Shown: in pieces, positions 8,483 to 16,900 of the stretch
Position numbering within the stretch: position 1 is the first letter of the stretch
Layout: each line of letters opens with the position of its first letter
Source: Gemmatimonadota bacterium
Lineage (GTDB): Bacteria; Gemmatimonadota; Gemmatimonadetes; Longimicrobiales; Gaopeijiaceae
Reading direction: 5' to 3'
NCBI GenBank assembly: GCA_007121455.1
Contig: SKKN01000009.1
Location: 1-42,210 of the forward strand
Length of the DNA stretch: 42,210 nucleotides
Notes under the pieces: model-generated
The model's database searches: none
The model's input: only the letters and a program-made list of their open reading frames with translations
What the model was told of the DNA's origin: nothing
Made by a program: the position numbers and the translations under genes

Positions 8483-9466
8483 TCAGGCTCCCTTTCGGGC
8501 CTCCGACGTTTCGGATGTCCTGAGGCTGGAAAGTGTCGGGAGCCCCCTGTCAGAGGACTTGGCGATACGATCCCTCTTCCGCACCACGAACACCGTGCAG
8601 GGGGCGGAACGAGCGACATGCCCCCCGACGCCACCGAGATGCCGCACCTGGGGGTCGTGAACGGGTCGGGAACCCATGACGATCAGGTCCACGGGGTCTT
8701 CCCTCGCCGCCTCCAGGATGCTGCGACCCGGGGGACCATGGAGTCGTCGCACCCGAACCGGGAGGCCGCTCGGCTCGATCTCCTCCACCATCTCCTTCAG
8801 ATGGGCCTCCGTCACTTCCTCCCAGTGACGCATGATCCGCTGCGCCTCCGAGTCGGGGAGGCGCTCGATCAACTCGCCAGGGAGATTCGCGACCGCCGAT
8901 GCGACCACCAACTCGACCCCGAAGCACCGGAAGTGCGAGAGGAAGGTGCGCACGGCCTCGTGGGAATAGGCTCGTCCGTCGGTCGGGACGAGGACGCGAA
9001 AGGGCACCTTGTGCTGCCCCGGACGTGAGGTTCGGCTTCGTCCCTCTCCTTCGTTTCGTACGACCAGCACCGGGGCGGGCACATGTTCGAGCACGGAAAG
9101 CGCAACGCTACCGACATCGTGAAAGGGTGTTTCACTTCTTCCCTTTGCACCCACCACCACCAGGTCGTAGTCGCCGTCCATGGCGAGTTCCGTGAGGACA
9201 TGCGCCGGAACTCCCCACCGAGTGAGCTTCCGCACGTCGAAGCCCTTCATGGTCAGCGGCCATTCGGACTGATCGAGCCAAGCGTCCAATCCCTCCCCGG
9301 GCTCGGGGGCTTGATACCGGCGCTCCCGCCCGCCTCGCCGGCGCCGGGAAGGAGAGGCGACCCGCACGAGATCGACCCGGGTCTCCGAACCCGGGATCCG
9401 GTGAGCGAGGAACTGAGCGGCGGCCAGGGCATGGGACGAGCCATCGGTCCCGAGGAGGATCTTCAT
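8483..9466 (-). CDS. Tandem-domain universal stress protein
   Basis: A 327-residue cytoplasmic protein with two UspA-type Rossmann domains, at about 1-138 and 155-295. The first opens with KILLGTDGS and carries the ATP-binding pattern G-2x-G-9x-G-S at Gly106-Ser120. The second opens with RVLVPTDG and ends in FVVRKRD, but the corresponding site reads GSRP with no second glycine in register, so it may not bind nucleotide. A Ser/Thr-rich tail of about 28 residues follows. Family members are induced by growth arrest, oxidative or osmotic stress; the biochemical role is usually unknown. The ATG at 9466 has AGGAG about 11 bases upstream. The 188 bases between this gene and the protease start hold nothing I recognise. 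Confidence 0.93.
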   Translation of the reverse strand: MKILLGTDGSSHALAAAQFLAHRIPGSETRVDLVRVASPSRRRRGGRERRYQAPEPGEGLDAWLDQSEWPLTMKGFDVRKLTRWGVPAHVLTELAMDGDYDLVVVGAKGRSETPFHDVGSVALSVLEHVPAPVLVVRNEGEGRSRTSRPGQHKVPFRVLVPTDGRAYSHEAVRTFLSHFRCFGVELVVASAVANLPGELIERLPDSEAQRIMRHWEEVTEAHLKEMVEEIEPSGLPVRVRRLHGPPGRSILEAAREDPVDLIVMGSRPVHDPQVRHLGGVGGHVARSAPCTVFVVRKRDRIAKSSDRGLPTLSSLRTSETSEARKGA

Positions 9467-9587
9467 CGGTCAGGTCTCCTGATTCACGAGCGTTGCTGCG
9501 GGGTGCTCCCCCGAGTGGGTGGCAGGACGAAGTGAGCGCTCCCCCGTCGTCGGCGTGGGGACGAGGTGCAATGTTCGTGCCTTCGAA

Positions 9588-9749
9588 CTACTCGCCGTTC
9601 AGCTCGATCCCGGTGAGCGTCATCAAGCCGCCGATCACTACGAGAGCCGATCCCACACCGAAGAGGAGGAGAGAGCGCTCCACCTCATGCCGGTTCCAGA
9701 GTCCGGTGAGGACGAGCCCCACCCCCACGACAAAGACAGCCCAGTTCAT
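9588..9749 (-). CDS. 53-residue two-helix membrane protein, unknown function
   Basis: A small protein, MNWAVFVVGVG... to ...GIELNGE, with two hydrophobic segments (about 2-17 and 27-47) joined by a short charged turn, WNRHEVER. Both glycine-rich helices look like a membrane hairpin. I accept it as real because the ATG at 9749 has a very strong ribosome site (GGGAGGAGG), a plausible promoter sits 30 bases upstream, and the hydrophobic pattern is coherent. No family can be named. It lies between the universal stress protein (same strand) and the divergent YceI gene, which suggests a stress context. Confidence 0.7.
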   Translation of the reverse strand: MNWAVFVVGVGLVLTGLWNRHEVERSLLLFGVGSALVVIGGLMTLTGIELNGE

Positions 9750-9778
9750 GATCCACCTCCTCCCAGTTGGACCCCTTC

Positions 9779-9807
9779 GAAATACTTCCATCCTTCCGCC
9801 GATACAA
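9779..9807 (-). promoter_or_regulatory. Candidate promoter of the 53-residue membrane protein gene
   Basis: On the minus strand TTGTAT (9807-9802) and TATTTC (9784-9779) are separated by 17 bases, 30 bases before the ATG at 9749. The region is unusually AT-rich for this genome. Confidence 0.45.
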
Positions 9808-9838
9808 GGATTCACCACCTCACCTCCGCCGGGAGGGC

Positions 9839-9868
9839 TTGACCTACTGCTTCATTTTCATGTATTTC
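9839..9868 (+). promoter_or_regulatory. Candidate promoter of the YceI gene
   Basis: TTGACC at 9839-9844 and TATTTC at 9863-9868 are separated by 18 bases, in an AT-rich island about 50 bases before the YceI start. The -10 hexamer is the same as in the divergent candidate promoter at 9779-9807. Confidence 0.5.
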
Positions 9869-9917
9869 AAAGTTCAAGCACCATCCGACTTCCACCTCAC
9901 TGTTGAGGAGAACGGCC

Positions 9918-10490
9918 ATGAGTTCCAGCGGCACCACGACACAGCGTACGGGAAAGACCACATGGAAGCTGGACCCCGTCCACTCTGAAGTGGAGTTCGG
10001 GGTGCGTCACATGATGATTTCGACCGTGAAGGGAGCCTTCAAGTCCGTGCAGGGAACCGTACGGATCGATGAAGAGACCTACGAACGCTCCGAGGTCGAC
10101 GTCGAGATCGACGCTGCCTCGATCGATACCCGCGACGAGAAGCGAGACCAGCACCTGAGGAGCGAGGACTTCTTTCACGTCGAGGAGCATCCGACGCTCG
10201 AGTTCAAGAGCCGGAAGGTGGAGGGGGACGAGCAGTCCTTCAGAATCCCCGGCGAGCTCACGATCCGGGGCGTGACCCGCCCCGTGATCCTGGAGGGAGA
10301 GTTGCTCGGAGGCGGAGTGGATCCCTGGGGGAACGACCGCCTTGCGTTCCGGGCTGAGACCAAAGTGAGCCGGAAGGATTATGGCCTCACCTGGAATCAG
10401 ACGCTGGAGGCCGGCGGGGTCCTCGTGGGCGACGAGGTGACGATCGCGCTCGAGGTTCAGGTCGTGCGAGCCGACGACGACCAAGCCTGA
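9918..10490 (+). CDS. YceI family lipocalin-like protein
   Basis: A 190-residue protein spanning the whole YceI domain: WKLDPVHSEVEFGVRHM near the N-terminus, the VDVEIDAASIDT strand, the RSEDFFHVEEHPTLEFKS region and GELTIRGVTRPV. YceI proteins form a long beta-barrel that binds polyprenyl lipids such as isoprenoid quinones and are often induced by base, osmotic or solvent stress. E. coli YceI is periplasmic, but this copy has only a short Ser/Thr-rich N-terminus and no signal peptide, so it is probably cytoplasmic. The ATG at 9918 is preferred over an in-frame TTG at 9903 because AGGAG lies eight bases before the ATG and overlaps the TTG. Confidence 0.93.
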   Translation: MSSSGTTTQRTGKTTWKLDPVHSEVEFGVRHMMISTVKGAFKSVQGTVRIDEETYERSEVDVEIDAASIDTRDEKRDQHLRSEDFFHVEEHPTLEFKSRKVEGDEQSFRIPGELTIRGVTRPVILEGELLGGGVDPWGNDRLAFRAETKVSRKDYGLTWNQTLEAGGVLVGDEVTIALEVQVVRADDDQA

Positions 10491-10533
10491 GCGGGTCCGT
10501 CCAGAAGGTCTTCGTACCGACCGTGGCCGTATC

Positions 10534-10565
10534 GACCGCCCGCATCCTTCGGGGTGCGGGCGGTC
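10534..10565. terminator. UUCG-loop hairpin terminator between convergent YceI and asparaginase genes
   Basis: GACCGCCCGCA (10534-10544) pairs perfectly with TGCGGGCGGTC (10555-10565). A T-G wobble and two C-G pairs extend the stem to about 14 pairs, closed by a TTCG tetraloop in the very stable C(UUCG)G context. It lies 43 bases after the YceI stop, and its right arm runs into the asparaginase stop codon. No T-run follows on either strand, so it may be a bidirectional terminator or an mRNA 3'-end stabiliser. Confidence 0.65.
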
Positions 10566-11616
10566 AGTGCGTCCGGAAGATCGTGCGAAGCTCGTCCGGG
10601 TCGTCGGTGCGCGTCAACGCCAGCATGAGGAGGATTCGAGCCTTTTGAGGGTTCAGGTCTCCCGCGCCCAGGAGAGCACCGGTCTCCCCTTCTCCGCGTG
10701 CCACGGGGACTCGCCCCTCTCCCGTCCTGCTGCTCAGCACCACGACGACCCCGTTTTCCCGCGCCTCCGCAAGCGCCTCACGCTGCCCGGGCGTGGTACC
10801 TCCACGTCCGACTGCCGCCATCACGATTCCTTCGGCACCCGCTTCCACCGCGGCCCGGACGAGCGCACCATCCGCGCCCAACGCCGTGTAGATCAGCTCC
10901 ACCCGAGGCAACTCTTCCACTCCCGAGAGGTCGAACGAGGGAGCCTCACAGCTCCGGGTGGGCACCGTTCGTTCGAGGAAGACCGCGTCCGGATCCGTCA
11001 CGCCGAATCGACCCGCTCCTGGTGCCCTGAACGCGTGCATCCGGGATGTGCTCACCTTCACGGCCTCCCGACCGGGAAAGACCTCGTCGTTCATCAGGAC
11101 GACGACTCCGATCTCTCGCGCCTCCTCCGAGACGGCGAGGCGGATGGAGTTCAGCAGGTTCGCGGGACCGTCCGCCCCGAGTGCCGTGGCTCGCCGCATC
11201 GCCCCGGTCACGACGACGGGACGGCAGTGACCGAGGGTCAGGTCGAGGAAGTACGCGGTCTCCTCCATCGTGTCCGTTCCGTGGGTCACCACGACCCCCG
11301 CGAGGTCCGGGCGCTCCTGGAACAGCTCATCGATCCGTCGCTCCATCGCCAGCCACTGGCTCAGGGAGATCGCTCCGGAGGCGACGTTGCTGAACTGCTC
11401 CACGGTGATTCGAGCGACGTCCTCCACCCCTGGGAGGCTCCGGACCAGATCCTCTCCCGTGAGTCGGTCCCCCTCGGTGTTGGAGATCGTCCCTCCCGTA
11501 GCGAGCACGTGCACGACCGGAAGCTCCTCGTCGCCCGCCGGAGCTTGCGCTTGAAGCGGGGGATGCGCGAGGAGGAAGAGGACGGAGAGCGCGGCCAGGG
11601 AGACGGTTCGGGTCAT
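10564..11616 (-). CDS. ansB: Secreted L-asparaginase (type II, possibly glutaminase-asparaginase)
   Basis: A 350-residue enzyme that hydrolyses asparagine to aspartate and ammonia, possibly also glutamine. Residues 1-23 form a Sec signal peptide (hydrophobic LAALSVLFLLA, ending PLQAQA), so it acts in the periplasm. Both active-site signatures are present: ATGGTIS with Thr43, and THGTDTMEET with Thr114 and Asp115. GREAVKVS holds the conserved lysine of the second catalytic triad. The C-terminal domain has GADGALVRAAVEAG and GRGGTTPG. The start ATG at 11616 is preceded by AGGAAG and begins directly before the signal peptide. The gene converges on yceI. In the 235 bases up to the hrpB stop I see no clear promoter. 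Confidence 0.93.
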   Translation of the reverse strand: MTRTVSLAALSVLFLLAHPPLQAQAPAGDEELPVVHVLATGGTISNTEGDRLTGEDLVRSLPGVEDVARITVEQFSNVASGAISLSQWLAMERRIDELFQERPDLAGVVVTHGTDTMEETAYFLDLTLGHCRPVVVTGAMRRATALGADGPANLLNSIRLAVSEEAREIGVVVLMNDEVFPGREAVKVSTSRMHAFRAPGAGRFGVTDPDAVFLERTVPTRSCEAPSFDLSGVEELPRVELIYTALGADGALVRAAVEAGAEGIVMAAVGRGGTTPGQREALAEARENGVVVVLSSRTGEGRVPVARGEGETGALLGAGDLNPQKARILLMLALTRTDDPDELRTIFRTH

Positions 11617-11851
11617 CGAACTTCCTGTATCGTCGGAGTAGGGATGATCAGGTCGACAGAGGGAGGCTCTCCTCCGGACCACGTTCCACAACATGGAGCC
11701 GTGACGCACTCCTTGCACGCTCCAGGGGAAAGCGCCCCGGTCGGGCGGCGGGACCGGACAGCCGGGTCAGGGCCGCACAGCCTCTCCCTCCACCGGTGCG
11801 ACGCCGGCGGCCTCGCTCTGCTTCGGCCAGGGTTTCGGTGGTGCAGCCCCC

Positions 11852-14389
11852 TCACCGAGGCCTCACGCGGCGAGTCGGCTTTGCGCTCAGAGGATCTTCC
11901 GGCCAGTGGTGCTTCGGGTAACGGCCCCTCAGATCCTTTCGTACGTCGAAGTACCCGGACCGCCAGAACGAGCGCAGATCCGTGGTCACCTGGACCGGCC
12001 GCCGAGCGGGCGAGAGAAGCTCCATCGTGACCGGCACGCGTCCTCCGGCAAGCGTAGGGGTCTCATCCCACCCGAAGACCTCCTGGATCCTCACGGAAAG
12101 GGTCGGAGCCTCCGGGTCGGCGTAGCTCACGGCGATCCGCGACCCGCTGGGCACCGTCAGATGAGTCGGGGCGAGCTCGCCGAGGCGGCGGCGCATCCAT
12201 GCGGGAACGCGGGTGAGCAGCGCCTCCTCGAGAGGGAGTGCGTCGAGGTCGCGCGTCGTTCTCCCTCCCGCGAGAAAGGGAAGCAGCCAGCGCTCGAGCT
12301 CCGCTTCGAGGGTGGCCTCGGAGGTATCGGGCCAGACCTCCGGATCCCAGTGGTGAAGGAAGTGCAGCCGTTCTCGAAGCTGCAGCGTATGCCCGTCCCA
12401 GGGGAGGGATGGGAGCCCCAGCTCCCGGACTCCGTCGAGGAGCGCCCTGGCCACCGTCTCGGGGTCCGGGTCGGCCAACGGCGCTTCCATGAGCGTGAGC
12501 GCGCCGAGCATCCTCCGTCTACGAGCGCGTATGCGTCCGGCCTCGGGGTCCCAGGCGATCTCCTCCTCTTCGACAACCTGCCCTCCGGACACGGCTTCGA
12601 TCTCGTTTTTCTCGATCGGGACCGCCAGGTGGATTCGCGCCTCCGGACCTCCGCCCAGCACCTCGGGGGCCACCAGGAATGAAGACCGCGACAGGCTCTC
12701 TGCTGCCCGCATGCTCGCTCCGGTTCCGGACCGAAGGAGGAAGCGCCCCCCTCCCCCGCGCCTGCGAGCCGCGATCCGGTCCGGATACGCGAACGCCGTG
12801 AGGAGCCCGACTGCCTCTCGGTCCTCCAGTTCGCCGTCCTCGTCCGCTCCCACCCCGAGCGTGGCTCGCCAATGCCTGGCCTCTCGGAGAACTCGCGCAA
12901 GTCGCCCACGATCCACTCGCTCTCCCGCGAGACGACTCGGTGCCCCTCCCCGAGACCGGCCTCTCTGGAGGGTCTCCACCCTCAGGCGGAGGTCTGCCCC
13001 AGGTGGGCCCGTCTCACCCCTCAACACATCCCGTTCCGAGAAAAGAGCGGCGAGGTCGCACGCCAGAGAGCCGAGCCCGAGCTCCGATCCGCGGAGAAGC
13101 AGGTGGGCGATCCGAGGATGCGCGCCGATTCCAGCGACCGCGCGACCGTGCTCGGTGATGACTCCTTCGCCGTCGAGCGCATCGAGCTCCATCAGGAGCT
13201 CGCGGGCCTGCGCCCAAGCCGCCTCGGGCGGCGGATCGAGCCACCGCAGCTCATCCGCCTCCGCCCCCCAGGAGGCCAGCCCCAGCACGACCGAAGAGAG
13301 GTCCGCATGCCTGATCTCCGGGGTCCTCACCGGCACGAGGCCCCGGTCCTCCGCCTCCGTCCAGAGCCGGTAGCAGACGCCCGGCGCGGTACGGCCGGCC
13401 CGCCCCCTCCGCTGGTCCGCAGCGTCACGACTCACCCGTACGGTCTCCAGGCGCCCCATCCCCTTGCCGGGATCGAAGCGGGGCACGCGCATCAGCCCCC
13501 CGTCGACGACCACACGCACGCCCTCGATCGTCAAAGAAGTCTCGGCGATGGCTGTCGCGAGAACGACCTTGCGACGGCCCGGAGGGCTGGGATCCAGAAC
13601 CTGCTGCTGGGCTTCCCTCGGCAGATTTCCAAAGAGTGGAAGAACCTCCGTGTCGCTCGGGAGGCGCACGTCGCGAAGGCGGTCGTGCGTCCTCGCGATC
13701 TCACGGGCGCCCGGGAGGAAGGCGAGCACGTCCCCCTCCTCGTCTTCGACCGCCCGAAGGACTGCAGCCGCGACCTCGGGCTCGATCCACCCGCGGACGG
13801 GGTCGGAATGGTACCGAGTGTCCACCGGAAAGGATCGGCCCGCGCTGGTGATGACCGGGGCGCCGTCCAGGAGGTCGGCAACCGGTCGAGGGTCCATAGT
13901 CGCGGACATGACGAGGATACGGAGATCTTCGCGGAAGACCTCCCGGGCATGAAGGGTCAGAGCGAGTCCGAGATCGCCCGTCAGGGAACGCTCATGGAAC
14001 TCGTCGAAGATTACGAGCCCGACCTCCTCCAGAGCCGGATCCGCCTGGAGCATCCGCGGCAGCACGCCCTCCGTGATGACCTCGATTCGGGTCCGAGGTC
14101 CCACACGGGTATCGTGCCGGACACGGTATCCCGAGGTGCCGCCTGCCTCCTCCTCCCCCAGAAGGAAACCGATGCGATCCGCGGCGGCCCGAGCGGCCAG
14201 GCGGCGAGGCTCGAGCATGAGCACCTTTCGGCCGGAGAGCCAGGGCTCGCCGAAGAGCTCTGGGGGCACGAGCGTCGTCTTTCCTGCTCCCGGCGGGGCA
14301 ACGAGGACCGCCTTCCCATCGCTCAGCAGCGCCGCCCGGAGACGAGGCAGCACCTCCCGGACGGGCAGATCCGGGGTGCTCATCCCCAT
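11852..14389 (-). CDS. hrpB: ATP-dependent RNA helicase HrpB
   Basis: A full-length (845-residue) DEAH-type helicase of the HrpB subfamily, cytoplasmic, of poorly defined cellular role. Motif I is APPGAGKTT (Lys37), motif II is DEFH at 129-132 followed by ERSLTGD as typical for HrpB, motif III is SAT at 162-164, and motif VI is QRRGRAGR in the second RecA domain. The remaining half contains the helicase-associated region and the HrpB C-terminal domain. Length matches the family (about 810-850). Two ATGs, at 14389 and 14383, are both possible starts; neither has a good ribosome site. A long open frame on the opposite strand is a mirror of this gene's codon bias and not coding. Confidence 0.95.
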   Translation of the reverse strand: MGMSTPDLPVREVLPRLRAALLSDGKAVLVAPPGAGKTTLVPPELFGEPWLSGRKVLMLEPRRLAARAAADRIGFLLGEEEAGGTSGYRVRHDTRVGPRTRIEVITEGVLPRMLQADPALEEVGLVIFDEFHERSLTGDLGLALTLHAREVFREDLRILVMSATMDPRPVADLLDGAPVITSAGRSFPVDTRYHSDPVRGWIEPEVAAAVLRAVEDEEGDVLAFLPGAREIARTHDRLRDVRLPSDTEVLPLFGNLPREAQQQVLDPSPPGRRKVVLATAIAETSLTIEGVRVVVDGGLMRVPRFDPGKGMGRLETVRVSRDAADQRRGRAGRTAPGVCYRLWTEAEDRGLVPVRTPEIRHADLSSVVLGLASWGAEADELRWLDPPPEAAWAQARELLMELDALDGEGVITEHGRAVAGIGAHPRIAHLLLRGSELGLGSLACDLAALFSERDVLRGETGPPGADLRLRVETLQRGRSRGGAPSRLAGERVDRGRLARVLREARHWRATLGVGADEDGELEDREAVGLLTAFAYPDRIAARRRGGGGRFLLRSGTGASMRAAESLSRSSFLVAPEVLGGGPEARIHLAVPIEKNEIEAVSGGQVVEEEEIAWDPEAGRIRARRRRMLGALTLMEAPLADPDPETVARALLDGVRELGLPSLPWDGHTLQLRERLHFLHHWDPEVWPDTSEATLEAELERWLLPFLAGGRTTRDLDALPLEEALLTRVPAWMRRRLGELAPTHLTVPSGSRIAVSYADPEAPTLSVRIQEVFGWDETPTLAGGRVPVTMELLSPARRPVQVTTDLRSFWRSGYFDVRKDLRGRYPKHHWPEDPLSAKPTRRVRPR

Positions 14390-14509
14390 GGAGTGCTCAT
14401 TTCGCTGTACGCCATTCTCCCTCGACCCTTACCGGCACGAACCGCGAAGTCCCAGAATGAGGGGAATGGCTGTTCGCGACAAATTCATTCCTCGCAGGAG
14501 GAAGGGAGA

Positions 14510-14824
14510 TCAACGGGGGTCACCGCCTCCCTCGGGCTCGTCGACCTCCCGTTCGACGATGATCGAGCAGCTCGTCACCAACGCCACCACTGCGCCGACC
14601 GCCGCCCAGAACGGCAGGAGGAGGGCGCCCAGAACCCCGATCGCAAGAGGCGCCTCGAGCACATTCTTTCCGTGCTCGTTCCGGATAATGAGCCTGCGGA
14701 CCTTCCCCTCCCGGAGAAGCTCCCGGACCTTGGCCATGATCCGGTCACCGGAGACGACGTATTCCTCCCGCCGGTGTCCGCCGGATCCTTCGGCGCTTTC
14801 GTTCCGTCCTTCCTCGTTCGCCAT
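14510..14824 (-). CDS. DUF4342 domain membrane-anchored protein
   Basis: A 104-residue protein with a charged N-terminal tail and then the DUF4342 pattern: KVRELLREGKVRRLIIRN, EAPLAIGVLGALL and a hydrophobic segment (about 60-88) ending VTSCSIIVERE. The function of DUF4342 is unknown; members combine a small cytoplasmic domain with one or two membrane helices. The ATG at 14824 has a strong GGGAGGAGG ribosome site. The gene lies upstream of hrpB on the same strand with a 120-base gap. Confidence 0.85.
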   Translation of the reverse strand: MANEEGRNESAEGSGGHRREEYVVSGDRIMAKVRELLREGKVRRLIIRNEHGKNVLEAPLAIGVLGALLLPFWAAVGAVVALVTSCSIIVEREVDEPEGGGDPR

Positions 14825-15021
14825 TTCGAACCTCCTCCCTTCTGTCTCGGGTTCTCAGCGCCCTCCTCCACCTTTGGCCGCATGGACCCGAGGGGAGAGA
14901 AAGCGTCTCCACCCACCCTACGGGTTCGGCGACCCGGAAGGTTCACCGGAGGGCCGAGCACCGAATCCGGTTCGGGCGGGGAGAGGGACATGCAGCAGGA
15001 TCGCCGTGGCCTCCGGAGCGG

Positions 15022-16365
15022 TCAGGGGACCGTCCGGTAGCGGACTGCCAGGGTGGCTGCGCGCACCCCCATGAGGGCGATGATCCCCCACCACACGCCG
15101 GCAAGGCCCCAATCCATCGGCAGAACGAGCAGGAGCACGGCCGCCGCTGCCGCCCCAGAAGCGACCATCTGGACGGCCAGATATCGGAAGTCCTCCGCCC
15201 CGATGAAGATTCCGTCCCAGACGAAGACGAGCGCATTGAGCGGCTGCATCCAGATCACGAAGGGCAGGATCGTCGCGACCGCGGCCAGCGTCTCCGGATC
15301 GTTGGTGAAGATTCGAGGGAGGTACGGCGCGAACAGGGAGAGGACGCCGGCGAGGAGCACTCCCACGGCCATTCCCCACAGCAGCAGCCGATTCGCGATG
15401 CCTCGAGCCGACGCGCTCCCTTCCCCGCCCCGGTGCTTCGCGACGAGCGCCTGCCCCGCCACGGCAAGGGCATCGACCACCAGAGCGAGGAAGATCCAGA
15501 CCTGAGCACCGACCTGATGAGCGGCGACGGAAACGGTTCCTACACGAGCCGCCACCGCCGTAGCGAGCGTGAGCGTTGCAATCAGGGACAACGTCCGGAT
15601 CGCCAGCTCACCCCCGATCCGGAGGAAAGGGAGAACGTCCCGGGGGAGCGGCAAAGCCAGCGGGATGCCCAACTCCTCACGGCGGGAAACGAGGAGGAGA
15701 TGAAGGAACCAGACCGCACCGATCCACTGAGCCGCTACCGTGGCCCACGCAGCTCCTTCGAGGCCCCACCCGAACCCGAAGATGAAGAGTGGATCCAGGA
15801 TCACATTCACCCCGTTCAGGCCGAGGGTGACGAGGAGCGGGGTGCGGGTGTCCTGATAGCCGCGGAAGATGCCATGCGCAGCCATGATGAGAAGGAGCGC
15901 CGGTCCCGCGAACGCGCGGATTCGGAGGTAGGCGAGGGAGGGCTCACGCAGATCGCCTGTGGCCCCCATGACGGTGAGGATCGGTCCAGCGAAGAGTTGC
16001 AGCGCGACGAGAGCGCCGACGCCCAGCACCCCGGCGAGCACGATCGCCTCGATGGCCAGGCGCCCGGCGCCGACCCGGTTGCCCTTCCCGACCTCACGAG
16101 CGACGCGAGGCGTCGTACCGTAGGCGAGAAAGTTGAATACGACGAAGGCGAAGGCGAAGACGGAGGTGTTTACACCCAGCGCAGCCAGGGGCACCGTACC
16201 CAGGCGACCCACGAACACCGTGTCCACCATCGACACGAGCGGGTCGGCGGCCAGGGCGCCGAGAGCGGGCAGCGCCAGAGAGAGGATCTCCCGGTCGTAC
16301 CGGGTCAAGGCCGGTCCAGCCCATCGCTTCCCTGCCCTCGGGCTGCGCGCCGGTCGAGGACTCAC
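15022..16365 (-). CDS. MATE family efflux transporter (DinF-like)
   Basis: A 447-residue inner-membrane protein with about twelve hydrophobic segments in two halves, as expected for multidrug and toxin extrusion antiporters, which export cationic or lipid-like compounds with Na+ or H+. Typical elements are the first-helix region LALPALGALAADPLVSMVDTVFVGRLG, quoted only in part in the family as P-x-x-x-x-x-x-x-x-x-x-x-x-D, and YQDTRTPL with NVILDPLFIFGFGWGLEGAAWAT-like residues in the middle. These fit the DinF branch better than NorM. The only sensible start is a GTG at 16365, followed by a 25-residue basic cytoplasmic tail; its ribosome site is poor. Substrate cannot be inferred. Confidence 0.9.
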   Translation of the reverse strand: MSPRPARSPRAGKRWAGPALTRYDREILSLALPALGALAADPLVSMVDTVFVGRLGTVPLAALGVNTSVFAFAFVVFNFLAYGTTPRVAREVGKGNRVGAGRLAIEAIVLAGVLGVGALVALQLFAGPILTVMGATGDLREPSLAYLRIRAFAGPALLLIMAAHGIFRGYQDTRTPLLVTLGLNGVNVILDPLFIFGFGWGLEGAAWATVAAQWIGAVWFLHLLLVSRREELGIPLALPLPRDVLPFLRIGGELAIRTLSLIATLTLATAVAARVGTVSVAAHQVGAQVWIFLALVVDALAVAGQALVAKHRGGEGSASARGIANRLLLWGMAVGVLLAGVLSLFAPYLPRIFTNDPETLAAVATILPFVIWMQPLNALVFVWDGIFIGAEDFRYLAVQMVASGAAAAAVLLLVLPMDWGLAGVWWGIIALMGVRAATLAVRYRTVP

Positions 16366-16401
16366 CTCAGCACGTTGAGAGGATCGCGCTTCGGGGCTCG
16401 C

Positions 16402-16659
16402 TTACCTCGCTTCCCTTCGGAGCTCTCTGACCTTGTCGAGGAGCACCTTCACGCGGTCCTGTAGGCCGTCCTCGATATCGCCGACCGGGACGGATCGTCC
16501 ACCCACCTCGAGGGCGTACTCATCCGAGGCGTCCCCCTCAGCGAGCTTCTCGTGCGCCTCGTCCGCCTTCCCAAGCGCGAAGAGGGCCTTCTGCAGCCAC
16601 GTCGCCTCACGCTGCAGGAAGCGCATCTCCTGCCTCTTCCTCCTCCTGGACTCCTTCAT
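16402..16659 (-). CDS. Small charged coiled-coil protein, unknown function
   Basis: An 85-residue, highly charged, mostly helical protein. An arginine/lysine-rich N-terminus (KESRRRKRQEMRF) is followed by two likely coiled-coil stretches (about 10-42 and 62-84), separated by a short beta-like segment, YALEVGGRSVPVG. I recognise no family. The ATG at 16659 has an excellent ribosome site (GGGAGGAGG), supporting a real gene. It is 36 bases upstream of the MATE gene on the same strand and may be cotranscribed. Confidence 0.65.
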   Translation of the reverse strand: MKESRRRKRQEMRFLQREATWLQKALFALGKADEAHEKLAEGDASDEYALEVGGRSVPVGDIEDGLQDRVKVLLDKVRELRREAR

Positions 16660-16900
16660 CCCAATCCTCCTCCCCTTCGGGTATGGTGCGCCGCCGGCCC
16701 CGACCCTTCGACCGCCGGCGCGTCCCTGCTCCCTGTTTCGATCGTCGTGACCTCTCCGAAATCCAGCAGCCGAACCGAATCTCCCGGACGGAGAACCCCA
16801 TCTACACCTCCGGAATTCTCGGGGTTCGGCGGCCCGTGCGCCACCCGGGGCCGAGCGCGAGGGGGTGGACCATCCCCCCAGTGGCCGCTATTCTGGCCGC

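Noticed and set aside
12872..15040. 722-codon plus-strand open frame opposite hrpB and the DUF4342 gene
   Set aside because: It crosses two well-supported minus-strand genes and shows no recognisable domain; it results from GC-rich codon bias.
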